DNA from: Limisphaerales bacterium
GTDB taxonomy: Bacteria > Verrucomicrobiota > Verrucomicrobiia > Limisphaerales > SXTU01
Assembly: GCA_009773355.1 (NCBI GenBank)
Contig: WRPG01000014.1
Location: 1 to 64,000 of the forward strand
Direction: 5' to 3'
DNA: 64,000 bases
The first letter of the stretch is position 1, and every line of letters starts with the position of its first letter. Below, one piece after another: positions 1-8,040 of this stretch. Under the pieces are notes generated by a model. That model saw only the letters and a program-made list of their open reading frames with translations. It had not been told where the DNA came from and made no database searches. The position numbers were made by a program, and so were the translations under genes.

Positions 1-184
1 CGGCGAACGCCCCGCGCTCCTCCTCCAAATCCGCGCCCAGTAAATCTGTCCGCCTTTGCTCGCACACTTTTGTCCGCCTTTGAAATCCTCACGACAGGCG
101 ATAGTTTCAAGGTTGCAAAAACTCGTGGCATCCTCCGGCTCGACAGGAGCCTCGCCCCACCGGCATGCGGTGATGAAAGTATGT

Positions 185-541
185 TTATTCTGCCAACGAC
201 TCGTCGGGCAGCACGACCCACAGCTCGCCGTCCACCTCCACGACGCGCAGCGCCTTCAAGCTCAGGCCGCCGCACGGCCCGTGGATGCACCGGCCATTGA
301 GCGGCTCGTAAATCGCGCCGTGCGTGCGGCAGATGAAGAAGTTGCCGTCGGTGGTGAAGAAGTCGCTGTCATCGTCCAGCGGCATGGGGATGTGCCGGCA
401 GGCGTTCTCGTAGGCGACGAGGTGGCCGCGCACGTTGGCCGCGAAGCCCTCGCGCCGGATGCCCTCGTGGGTGAAGTCGAACTTGCGCGTCGTGCCGGGC
501 GGGAGGTCGGCGATGGGGCAAAGGGGCTGGGTGCGGGTCAT
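185..541 (-). CDS. Rieske [2Fe-2S] domain protein
   Basis: Small 118-residue soluble protein that is essentially one Rieske iron-sulfur domain. The cluster ligands are visible as C48-x-H50 and C71-x-x-H74 (sequence CRTHG), the standard CxH...CxxH pair; two further cysteines (85, 90) follow. No signal peptide or membrane segment, so it is probably a cytoplasmic ferredoxin-like electron carrier or a nitrite-reductase-small-subunit/dioxygenase-ferredoxin relative. The ATG at 541 is chosen because it overlaps the stop of the upstream gene in an ATGA junction, which implies translational coupling. Partner oxidoreductase is not in the window. Confidence 0.85.
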   Translation of the reverse strand: MTRTQPLCPIADLPPGTTRKFDFTHEGIRREGFAANVRGHLVAYENACRHIPMPLDDDSDFFTTDGNFFICRTHGAIYEPLNGRCIHGPCGGLSLKALRVVEVDGELWVVLPDESLAE

Positions 542-864
542 GAGCCTGAGTTCAGCGCAAGGTAATCGTGCCACGCTTTTAGCAGCGCCTTGAACTCGTG
601 GATTTCCACCCGCGCAGGCGGATGCAACTGATAGTCGTGTTCTACGAGAACCTCACCGGAGGTCAAAGTAAGGCTGTGTGAGTCTCCTCCATAAACAGAG
701 TCGCGCTTTGCGTTCGTAGCTGAGTTGAGCCAGTTCTCGAACGACTGGAAACTTAACTCGCTTCGCAGTTCGCTTTCCAAAAAAGACTCGAGGACGAGAT
801 ACGGCTCACCTAGGCAAGCGTGACATTCGCCTTTCGTGTCCCTTGAGAATTGCGGTGCCAGCAT
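538..864 (-). CDS. hypothetical protein, 108 aa
   Basis: Small protein of unknown function between pckG and the Rieske gene, translationally coupled to the latter (ATGA at 538-541). The sequence is mildly acidic with aromatic residues spread through the C-terminal half (EHDYQLHPPARVEIHEF) and no membrane segment. Size and composition recall small immunity-type proteins, but I recognise no family. A start at 864 is preferred because the longer version (885) would overlap the pckG stop. Confidence 0.55.
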   Translation of the reverse strand: MLAPQFSRDTKGECHACLGEPYLVLESFLESELRSELSFQSFENWLNSATNAKRDSVYGGDSHSLTLTSGEVLVEHDYQLHPPARVEIHEFKALLKAWHDYLALNSGS

Positions 865-871
865 GGGACTT

Positions 872-2647
872 TCACAGCCGCGCAATCAGCAGCTCCCGCT
901 GGAAGATGATTTCTTTCGGCAAATGCGAGTAGAGCTTGATGAACAGCTCGTCCTGTTGGAGCACCTCGCGCCGCCACTCCTCTATGTCCGTGCTCTGTGC
1001 CTGCTCCAGCCGCTCGGCGTTGAAGCCGTCGAGGCCGTCGAGGTCGAAGTCGTGCGCGCTGGGCACCCAGCCGAGCAGCGCCTCGTTCGCGTTCGCATCG
1101 CCCCGGCAGCGGTCCACGATCCACTTGAGCACCCTCATGTTTTCGCTGTAGCCGGGCCAGAGGAACCTGCCATCGGCGTCCTTGCGGAACCAGTTCACGT
1201 TGAAGATGCGCGGCGGGTGCTGGATGAGTCGGCGCATGAACAGCCAATGGCGGAAGTAGTCGCCCATGTTGTAGCCGCAGAAGGGCAGCATCGCCATCGG
1301 GTCGCGGCGGACGTGGCCCACCGCGCCGGTGGCGGCGGCGGTGGTCTCGGAGCCGATGGTCGCGCCGACATAGACGCCGTGGACCCAGTTAAAGGCCTGA
1401 TACACGAGCGGCATCGTGTTCGTGCGGCGGCCTCCGAAGATGATCGCGCTGATGGGCACGCCGGCGGGGTCGTTGACCTCGGGCGCGAGCATGGGGTTGT
1501 TGGTCATCGGCGCGCAGAAGCGGCTGTTCGGGTGCGCGGCCTTCTCCTTCGAGTCGGGTGTCCAACGCTGCCCGCGCCAGTCGAGGCACTCGGCGGGCGG
1601 CGGGTTGTCCTTGCCCTCCCACCACACGTCGCCGTCGGCGGTGAGCGCGACGTTCGTGAAGATGGTGTCCTTTCTCATGCACTCCATCGCGTTGGGGTTC
1701 GACTTGTAGTTCGTCCCCGGCACGACGCCGAAGTAACCGGTCTCCGGGTTGATGGCGAAGAGGCGGCCATCGGGGCCGGGTTTCATCCACGCGATGTCGT
1801 CGCCGACGGTCCAGACCTTCCAGCCGGCAAAGCGCGCGGGCGGGTGGAGCATGGCGAAGTTCGTCTTGCCGCACGCGCTCGGGAACGCGCCGGCCACGAA
1901 AGTCTTCTTCCCGTCCGGCGTCTCGACGCCCAGCACGAGCATGTGCTCCGCGAGCCAGCCTTCGTCGCGGCCCCAGTGCGACGCGAGGCGCAGCGCCATG
2001 CACTTCTTGCCGAGCAGCACGTTGCCGCCGTAGTTCGAGCCGACGGAGATGAGCGTGTTCTCCTTGGGGAAGTGCGCGATGTAGCGGCGGTCGGGATGCA
2101 CGTCGAGCATCGAGTGGATGCCGTGCGTGAAGTCCTCGCCCGAGCCGAGCTGCTCCCACGCCACGCGCCCCATGCGCGTCATGATGCCCATGCTCAGGAC
2201 GACGTAAATCGAGTCGGTCAGCTCGACGCCCACGCGCGCGAGCGGCGAACCGGGCGGCCCCATGAGGAAAGGCACGACATACATCGTCCGCCCGCGCATC
2301 GCGCCGGCGAGCAGGCCGCGCAGCTTGGCGTGCATCTCGGCGGGCGCGGCCCAGTTGTTCGTCGGGCCGGCCTCCTCCGGCGTGGGCGTGCAGATGAAGG
2401 TGCATTGCTCCACGCGCGCCACGTCGTTCGGGTTCGAGCGATGGTAATGGCAGCCGGGCCATTTCTGCTGGTCGAGCGGGATGAGGATGTCGCGCGCGAC
2501 GGCTTCAGCGGTGAGCGCCTGTTTTTCCGCTGCCGAGCCGTCGCACCAGTAAATTGCATCGGGCTGGCAGAGCGTGGCGACTTCCTCAATCCAGCGGGTG
2601 ACGTGGACGTTGTCCGTGTTGCAGGAGCCGGGGCGATTGGTGTTCAT
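872..2647 (-). CDS. pckG: phosphoenolpyruvate carboxykinase (GTP)
   Basis: Converts oxaloacetate plus GTP to phosphoenolpyruvate, the first committed step of gluconeogenesis, in the cytoplasm. The GTP-type family signature is clear: the P-loop GAFPSACGKTN at about residues 253-263, the N-terminal WCDGS motif, and the active-site region GSNYGGNVLLGKK. At 591 residues it has the normal length of the GTP enzyme, unlike the shorter ATP type. An upstream in-frame ATG at 2683 would add 12 residues; the ATG at 2647 puts the conserved N-terminal segment at the usual distance. It is followed after about 10 bases by the small unknown gene, so they may be co-transcribed. Confidence 0.95.
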   Translation of the reverse strand: MNTNRPGSCNTDNVHVTRWIEEVATLCQPDAIYWCDGSAAEKQALTAEAVARDILIPLDQQKWPGCHYHRSNPNDVARVEQCTFICTPTPEEAGPTNNWAAPAEMHAKLRGLLAGAMRGRTMYVVPFLMGPPGSPLARVGVELTDSIYVVLSMGIMTRMGRVAWEQLGSGEDFTHGIHSMLDVHPDRRYIAHFPKENTLISVGSNYGGNVLLGKKCMALRLASHWGRDEGWLAEHMLVLGVETPDGKKTFVAGAFPSACGKTNFAMLHPPARFAGWKVWTVGDDIAWMKPGPDGRLFAINPETGYFGVVPGTNYKSNPNAMECMRKDTIFTNVALTADGDVWWEGKDNPPPAECLDWRGQRWTPDSKEKAAHPNSRFCAPMTNNPMLAPEVNDPAGVPISAIIFGGRRTNTMPLVYQAFNWVHGVYVGATIGSETTAAATGAVGHVRRDPMAMLPFCGYNMGDYFRHWLFMRRLIQHPPRIFNVNWFRKDADGRFLWPGYSENMRVLKWIVDRCRGDANANEALLGWVPSAHDFDLDGLDGFNAERLEQAQSTDIEEWRREVLQQDELFIKLYSHLPKEIIFQRELLIARL

Positions 2648-2774
2648 GGCGAGGAAACCGTGTCGTGTCGAAGCCGGGGGCAACGTAGCCGAAGGCGCGT
2701 CCGGCTCGAAGCCAAATTCCGCAGCGGCCCATGAAATGATTTGCCCGCCAGGACGGAGGTTTGGTAATGGGCCG

Positions 2775-3122
2775 CTACCGGGTCAGCCAGTGGAAAAACC
2801 AAAAGACACCCCCTCCGGCCCCGAGAATCACTGCCCAGCGGACGACATTGGCAACGAGCTGCTCCTTCGTCCGGCTGTCCAGCCGGGTCGTTCTCAGCGC
2901 GGCGACAAATCTTTCAAGCTGCCGGGGATCGAAGTGGCGGGGATGACCGCTCTGAATCTGGGCGGCGATGGTTTTCAAGTCCGCCTGGCTCAGGCAATGG
3001 GTGGAAGTCATCTCGTGCTTGGCCTTGTCCACAACGTCGGCTGGCAAATGCCCGCAACGGTGGCAGCGCACCCAGGGACCATGCTTCAAAGTCCCGCACT
3101 TCAGGCAGACGGCCTCGCTCAT
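2775..3122 (-). CDS. zinc-ribbon protein with C-terminal membrane anchor
   Basis: A 115-residue protein whose N-terminus carries two CxxC pairs (CLKC at 6-9 and CHRC at 20-23), a treble-clef or zinc-ribbon pattern. The C-terminal 20 residues are hydrophobic (around VVRWAVILGAGGGVFWFF), predicting a tail anchor with the zinc domain in the cytoplasm. The middle is helical and polar. No specific family recognised. The start at 3122 places the first CxxC directly after the initiator region; longer readings upstream are GC-rich frame artefacts. Confidence 0.65.
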   Translation of the reverse strand: MSEAVCLKCGTLKHGPWVRCHRCGHLPADVVDKAKHEMTSTHCLSQADLKTIAAQIQSGHPRHFDPRQLERFVAALRTTRLDSRTKEQLVANVVRWAVILGAGGGVFWFFHWLTR

Positions 3123-3307
3123 ACCATTCGCCGTATGGCCCCTGCGGATGCCACCCCCCCGGACCGAGTTCAGTCCGCGTCGCCGGGACCGGTTTGATGT
3201 TTGAACCGACTGAGCATAGCACCGCGCCTCCCAGCGGGCAATCTGCCGAATGGGAGGTCCGCCCCCTTGGGTGAGCACCGCCAGGCTGAGAGGGCAGCCG
3301 CCCGGCC

Positions 3308-4252
3308 CTACTGCCACGGCAGCTTGTCCAAATCCACGTTCCCGCCGGTGAAGATGACGCCCACGCGCCGGCCGCGAAACTGCTCCGGCGCGGCGAGCAC
3401 GGCGGCAAGCGGGACGACACCAGAAGGCTCCACCACCAGTTTCATCCGCTCCCACACGAGGCGCATGGCGGCGATGATTTGCTCCTCCGTCACGGTGATG
3501 ATGCCGCGCGCGTGCCGGCGGATGATGCCGAAGGTGCGCTCGCTCAGGGACGCGCGGAGGCCGTCGGCAATGGTCGCGGGGTTGGTGTTGGTGAGCAGCC
3601 GGCCCTCGCGGAACGACCGGAAGGCATCGTCCGCCAAGGCCGGCTCCGCGCCCCAGACCTCGGTTTGGGGCGCAAGCGCGGCGGCGGCGAGGCACAGGCC
3701 GCTCAGCAGCCCGCCGCCGCTGACGGGACCGACGAGCGCGTCGAGCGGGCCGGCTTGTTCGAGCAGTTCGAGCGCGACCGTCGCCTGGCCCGCGATGACG
3801 ACGGGATCGTCGTAGGGGTGGATGAACACGGCACCCGTCTCGCGCTGGATGCGGTCGGCCTCGGCCTGACGCGCGGTCAGCGTCGGCTCACAGAGCGTGA
3901 GCTGGCCGCCGTAGGCCGTGATGGCGCGCTGCTTGATGAGCGGCGAGTTGCGGGGGACGACGATGTAGGCCGGGATGCCGCGCTGGCGGGCGGCGAGCGC
4001 AAGGCAGGTGGCGTGGTTGCCGGAGGAATGCGTGACCACACCATGCCGGGCCTGCTCGTCGGTGAGGGCGCGCACGGCGTTGAGCGCGCCGCGGAACTTG
4101 TAAGCGCCGCCCTTCTGGAAGTTCTCGCACTTGCAGTGGAGCGTCGCGCCCGTGAGCGCGTCCAGGCTGGCGCTGGTCAGCACCGGCGTGCGGTGCGCGG
4201 TGCCGGCGAGGCGGCCGGCGGCGGAGCGGATGTCGGCAAGGGTCGGAGCCAC
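3308..4252 (-). CDS. PLP-dependent threonine dehydratase / serine racemase-type enzyme
   Basis: Fold-type II PLP enzyme that deaminates threonine/serine or racemises serine. The cofactor lysine is K52 in the AYKFRGA motif, the substrate loop is SSGNHA at 76-81, and the phosphate-binding glycine loop is VSGGGL near 177-182. At 314 residues it lacks the C-terminal ACT regulatory domain of biosynthetic IlvA, so it resembles the catabolic dehydratase/serine racemase group. The substrate cannot be fixed from sequence alone. It is single in its context, with the unknown secreted-protein gene upstream (4308-5663). Confidence 0.88.
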   Translation of the reverse strand: MAPTLADIRSAAGRLAGTAHRTPVLTSASLDALTGATLHCKCENFQKGGAYKFRGALNAVRALTDEQARHGVVTHSSGNHATCLALAARQRGIPAYIVVPRNSPLIKQRAITAYGGQLTLCEPTLTARQAEADRIQRETGAVFIHPYDDPVVIAGQATVALELLEQAGPLDALVGPVSGGGLLSGLCLAAAALAPQTEVWGAEPALADDAFRSFREGRLLTNTNPATIADGLRASLSERTFGIIRRHARGIITVTEEQIIAAMRLVWERMKLVVEPSGVVPLAAVLAAPEQFRGRRVGVIFTGGNVDLDKLPWQ

Positions 4253-4307
4253 AAAGGCGGCGAGTGTAGGAAGCGGCGCGGGCGGAGCGCAATCCCGCCG
4301 TGCAACA

Positions 4308-5663
4308 TCAGCGTTCCGCCGGGGCGGCGGCGGCGGCGTCCAGCCGGCTGATGTCCAGCCGGATCACTTCCAGCAGGTCGAGCCGCTCCAGCACTTCCTT
4401 GATGGCGAGCTTGGCGTCGGCCTGCTTGGCCGTCGCCTTCGAGGAGAATTCCGTCCGGCGCTTCAAGTAGGTGAGCAATGCCAGCCGGTAATCGCTGATG
4501 AGCCGGGCGAGTTCGACGGGTGCGGTGACTTGGAGAAGTTGCAGTTGCAGGTTCGCTTGCGCGACGGCGAACTCGTGCTGCGCATACTCCGTGTGGGCGA
4601 TGACCTCGCGGAGGGGCAGTTCCTTGCGGCCCGGCACTGTGTTCGTGCCGTGGCGGACGGCGATGGAGGACGCGAGGATTTCGTCCAGTTGGCGCAGGCT
4701 CTTGTCCGCCGAGAAGCGCATGTGCCGGTCGCGCCCGGTGAAGTTCATCCAGACGACCGCCCACCATTTTTCGGCGTCGAGCATGGTCGGGAAGTGCTGT
4801 GGAAAGCCGCGCAGGAACGCGAGCTGGCTGTTCAGATAGCCGGGCAACTGGCGGAGAAACGCCTGCAGGCCGGCACGCCCGTCCGGGAGATAGAGCAGCT
4901 CGGCGACGAGCAACTGCGCGGTGCGGCGGAAGACCTCCCATGATTCCTCATCGAACTGGCCGGGCTGTGCCAGGCTCAGGTCCGCGAACGACGCCAGCCC
5001 GCGCCCCAGCAACTGCCGGCGGGCCTCCAGAAACACGTCGGGATGCGCCGCCTGCACGACGGACGTGAGCGTGCGGATTTCGGGCACCAGGGCGTCGCCG
5101 TGCAGGGCCAGCAGGTGCGTGGCAAGCCCCTCCTCCAGCCATAGGGGAATCTCGGCGAGCCGCTGCGACGGGTTGCCCCGGTTCGCGATTTCCAACAGCA
5201 GCGCGCGGGTCAGCGCCCGCATGAGCCGGGCGCGCTCCAGTTGCCCCGGGACGATGAGCTGGTAACGCCAGCCCCCGGGATACCACTGGGACTCGACCAC
5301 GACCGGCTCCGTGGGACGCTTCGCCCCGCGCACGTTGATTTGAATCCGGCCCGTCCACGCGTCGCCAAGGCCCAGCTCCTCCAGCAACACCGTCTTCACC
5401 CGCTCGCACGTCAACACCAGCAGCGTCGGGTCCATCTGCAGATGGTTCGTCTCGAGGAGGGACAGCGACGGCGGCCCCAGGGCGGTGCCCGGCAGCGCGC
5501 CGAAGACGACGAACTGCTGCGAGCGGCTTTCCAGCCGCATCATTCCCTGCGCGGGTGTCAGCGGTTGCGCCGCTGCGGAAACGCCGAGCCAGCCGGCGGC
5601 CAAGCCGGCCACCCAAACTGCCTGCAGCAGCGGGCGCAGCGACTTGGCAGGGCGGGGAAACAT
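4308..5663 (-). CDS. secreted protein, degenerate peptidase-MA-like
   Basis: A 451-residue exported protein with an N-terminal signal peptide (hydrophobic stretch at about residues 13-32 ending in SAAAQ). The central part has the layout of peptidase-MA-like gluzincins: a helix LTRALLLEIANRG followed about 20 residues later by PLWLEEGLATHLLAL. In active enzymes the first helix carries HExxH; here the two histidines are absent, so it is probably not a working metallopeptidase. The C-terminal 100 residues are helical and Ala/Leu-rich. It follows fmdB-like 5667-6014 after three bases, suggesting one transcript. Confidence 0.6.
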   Translation of the reverse strand: MFPRPAKSLRPLLQAVWVAGLAAGWLGVSAAAQPLTPAQGMMRLESRSQQFVVFGALPGTALGPPSLSLLETNHLQMDPTLLVLTCERVKTVLLEELGLGDAWTGRIQINVRGAKRPTEPVVVESQWYPGGWRYQLIVPGQLERARLMRALTRALLLEIANRGNPSQRLAEIPLWLEEGLATHLLALHGDALVPEIRTLTSVVQAAHPDVFLEARRQLLGRGLASFADLSLAQPGQFDEESWEVFRRTAQLLVAELLYLPDGRAGLQAFLRQLPGYLNSQLAFLRGFPQHFPTMLDAEKWWAVVWMNFTGRDRHMRFSADKSLRQLDEILASSIAVRHGTNTVPGRKELPLREVIAHTEYAQHEFAVAQANLQLQLLQVTAPVELARLISDYRLALLTYLKRRTEFSSKATAKQADAKLAIKEVLERLDLLEVIRLDISRLDAAAAAPAER

Positions 5664-5666
5664 GGC

Positions 5667-6014
5667 TCAGGTCGCGGCAGGCTTCGCCTTGGCCGGCTTG
5701 CTCTCGGGCTTGGCGGACGCGGCCGGCTTGCTGTCGGACCCGCCCTTGCTCTCGCCGCCGGAACTGGCGGCGGGAGCGGAGTCCTGCTTCGCCCGCTGCT
5801 TGTAGTTCTCGCTGCGGTAGTCGGTGATGTAGAAGCCGCTGCCCTTGAAGATCAGGCCCGCGCCCGCGCCGAGGACGCGGTGGACCTTGCCCTTGCCCCA
5901 GCCCTTCTGGCCGCACACTTCCTTCGGACAGGTGGTCAGCCGGGCGTCCTTCATGGACTGGACCTGTTCGAACTGGAGACCGCACTTGTCGCACACGTAG
6001 TCGTAAGTAGGCAT
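5667..6014 (-). CDS. FmdB-type zinc-ribbon protein
   Basis: 115 residues. It starts MPTYDYVCDKCG, the standard opening of the FmdB/CxxC_CxxC_SSSS family, in which two cysteine pairs bind zinc. Here the pairs are C8/C11 and C29/C34 (CPKEVC), the second one wider than usual. The C-terminal 40 residues are a low-complexity Ala/Lys/Ser/Pro tail typical of the planctomycete-verrucomicrobial versions. The family is thought to be regulatory, but the role in this organism is unknown. Start at 6014 is fixed by the family N-terminus. Confidence 0.85.
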   Translation of the reverse strand: MPTYDYVCDKCGLQFEQVQSMKDARLTTCPKEVCGQKGWGKGKVHRVLGAGAGLIFKGSGFYITDYRSENYKQRAKQDSAPAASSGGESKGGSDSKPAASAKPESKPAKAKPAAT

Positions 6015-6109
6015 AGCGTTCGGAATCGGAGACTGCGCCGTGGATAATGGCACCCGGCGGCGAAGCGTCAAGGCACGCGGCCAACTTCGCGCGGCGGCCG
6101 GGTGGCAAG

Positions 6110-6856
6110 TCATCGCGCCCTGGCCGGCACGAACTCCGCCGCGCGCCGGCGGCCTTCGGCCATCTGCGCGGCGGACATTTTTTGCGCCACCAGGCCGCGA
6201 TTCTTCATCGCTTCCTGGTCGCCTTTGAGCGCGGCGAGATGCAGCCACTTGTAGGCTTCCACCGGGTCCTTCGCCACGCCCTGACCGAGGAACAGCATCG
6301 CGCCGAGGTTCGCCTGCGCCCGCACGAGGCCCTGCGCGGCGGCCAGCCGATACAACTTCACGGCCTCGGGCAGATCCTTCGGCACGCCCTCGCCCGTGCC
6401 GTAGATCGAGGCCAGCACGCCCTGCGACCGCGCATCGCCCCGCTCGGCGGCGGCCCGGAACCAGCGCACCGCTTCCTCCGGGCTTTTCGCCACGCCCACG
6501 CCGGTCCGATGCGCGGCGGCGAGATGAGCCTGCGCGTCCACGTTGCCCCGCTCGGCCGCCAGCGTGAAGAGTTTCACCGCCTCCGCCGGGTCTCTGGCCG
6601 CGCCTTTCCCATTCCACAACCTCAACCCCGCCTGAAACTGTTCCTCCGGCGTGCGCGGAGCCGGCGGCCTGGCCGGCGCATTCGTTGGTGAGGGTGGAGG
6701 CGGAGGAAGGATGGCCGGAGGCGCGTTCGTCCGGTGAGGGGGCGGCGACTTTTGCTTGCCGGCATCACAGGCCGTTCCGCCCAGCAGGGCGAGCACGACC
6801 CCGGCCACGGCGACGAGGCGGGTGGTCTGCGGCGGGATGGACGCCAGTCCGGTCAT
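6110..6856 (-). CDS. Sel1-repeat protein, exported
   Basis: 248 residues. The N-terminus is a signal peptide ending LLGGTAC; the cysteine at residue 30 may be lipidated, although the lipobox is weak. A proline-rich linker (about 35-70) follows. The rest is about four Sel1-like repeats of 36-37 residues with the AxxWFRxAAExGxxxAQxxLGxxYxxGxGVxKD pattern, an alpha/alpha solenoid used for protein-protein contacts. Probably a periplasmic scaffold. The start at 6856 is used because upstream reading would run into the tRNA-Ala gene. Confidence 0.82.
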   Translation of the reverse strand: MTGLASIPPQTTRLVAVAGVVLALLGGTACDAGKQKSPPPHRTNAPPAILPPPPPSPTNAPARPPAPRTPEEQFQAGLRLWNGKGAARDPAEAVKLFTLAAERGNVDAQAHLAAAHRTGVGVAKSPEEAVRWFRAAAERGDARSQGVLASIYGTGEGVPKDLPEAVKLYRLAAAQGLVRAQANLGAMLFLGQGVAKDPVEAYKWLHLAALKGDQEAMKNRGLVAQKMSAAQMAEGRRRAAEFVPARAR

Positions 6857-6948
6857 GCGTTGGGCAACCCTGCCCGTCCGTCCCGGAACTGGGAAGCCCA
6901 GTCGCGGCAGATCCTGGCGGCGGAAAGCGGGCTCCCTTGCGCTGAAAA

Positions 6949-7024
6949 TGGTGGAGCCGATAGGATTCGAACCTACGACCCCCACAATGCCATTGTGGTG
7001 CTCTACCAACTGAGCTACGACCCC
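6949..7024 (-). tRNA. tRNA-Ala (GGC anticodon)
   Basis: Complete cloverleaf on the minus strand with acceptor GGGGTCG/CGGCTCC, D arm, anticodon stem CCACA/TGTGG with loop ATGGCAT (anticodon GGC) and T arm with TTCGAAT. The acceptor carries the G3-U70 wobble pair, the alanine identity element. The 3' CCA is genome-encoded (6949-6951 on the plus strand). Confidence 0.95.
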
Positions 7025-7141
7025 AACCAGTCAGTGCGGGGCGGACGGTAGGAATGGGCCGGGGCTTTGTCAAAAACATTTCTGGCGCGCCTGGCGCAGC
7101 CGCCGGTTGCAAACTCGCCGTCCCTGCCGTATCCCCAAACC

Positions 7142-8014
7142 ATGTCGCTGCACCTCATCACCGACGAACGCTGCGCCAGCTACCACCTGGCCGGCCACCC
7201 AGAGCGTCCGCAGCGCATCACGCGCACGCTGGAGAAGCTCCGCGCCCAGCAGGAACTCAAGCTGGCGTGGGACCAGCCCGCCGCCGTGCCGGAGGAAACC
7301 ATCCTCCGCGCGCACACCAAGGAGCACCTCGCCCGCGTGAAGGCGGCCACCGGCGATTTCGACGGCGACACCCCGGCGCACGCGGGCATCCACGAGCACG
7401 CGCTCCGTTCCATCGGCGGTGGCTTGCGCGCCCTCGCCCTCGCGCGGAAGGGCGTCATGCCCTTCAGCCTGCTCCGCCCGCCCGGCCATCACGCCACCGG
7501 CAGTCGGGCGATGGGCTTCTGCTACTTGAACCAGGTCGCCATCACCGTGCTGGAGGCGCTCGCCACCGGCGCGAAGCGCGCGGCGGTCTATGACTTCGAT
7601 GTCCACCACGGCAACGGCACCGAGGCCATCCTGCTCGGCCGGCCCGGCGCGTTCTTCCACTCCATCCACCAGCACCCGTGCTATCCCGGCACCGGCACGA
7701 AGGACGTCGGCGACAACTGCTTCAACTACCCCGTCGCTCCGCGCACGCCGCGCGAGGACTACCGCAAGGTGCTCACCCGCGCCCTCGACGCCCTCAAGGC
7801 GCAAAAGCCCGACGTGGTCGTCGTCAGCGCCGGCTTCGACGCCTACGCGCGCGACCCGCTCGCGCAGGAGACGCTGGAGGCCGAGGATTACCACTGGCTC
7901 GGCCAGTCCTTCCGCGCGCTCGGCGTGCCCGTGGTCAGCGTGCTCGAAGGCGGCTACAGCAACGACCTGCCCGAACTCATCCTCGCCTACCTGCGCGGGC
8001 TGGCTGGTCGCTGA
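7142..8014 (+). CDS. histone deacetylase family hydrolase (class II-like)
   Basis: Zinc hydrolase of the arginase/deacetylase fold; bacterial members remove acetyl groups from polyamines, acetoin-pathway substrates or acetyl-lysine. The active site is intact: RPPGHHATG (His pair near residues 116-117), the metal-binding DFDVHHGNG (about 151-159) and the SAGFDAYARDPL aspartate motif. 290 residues is a complete catalytic domain without extra regions, and no signal peptide is seen. The ATG at 7142 gives the standard N-terminus (HPERPQR follows). Substrate unknown. Confidence 0.9.
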   Translation: MSLHLITDERCASYHLAGHPERPQRITRTLEKLRAQQELKLAWDQPAAVPEETILRAHTKEHLARVKAATGDFDGDTPAHAGIHEHALRSIGGGLRALALARKGVMPFSLLRPPGHHATGSRAMGFCYLNQVAITVLEALATGAKRAAVYDFDVHHGNGTEAILLGRPGAFFHSIHQHPCYPGTGTKDVGDNCFNYPVAPRTPREDYRKVLTRALDALKAQKPDVVVVSAGFDAYARDPLAQETLEAEDYHWLGQSFRALGVPVVSVLEGGYSNDLPELILAYLRGLAGR

Positions 8015-8040
8015 GGGGAAGTCGGGCAGAACGCGCCGGC

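Noticed and set aside
1-184. Possible gene end at the left edge
   Set aside because: Short open frames here have no recognisable protein features and no ribosome binding site; nothing could be supported.
836-2734. A 632-codon open frame on the plus strand opposite pckG
   Set aside because: It is the antisense of a clear PEP carboxykinase gene; long antisense frames are expected in GC-rich DNA and its product has no protein-like pattern.
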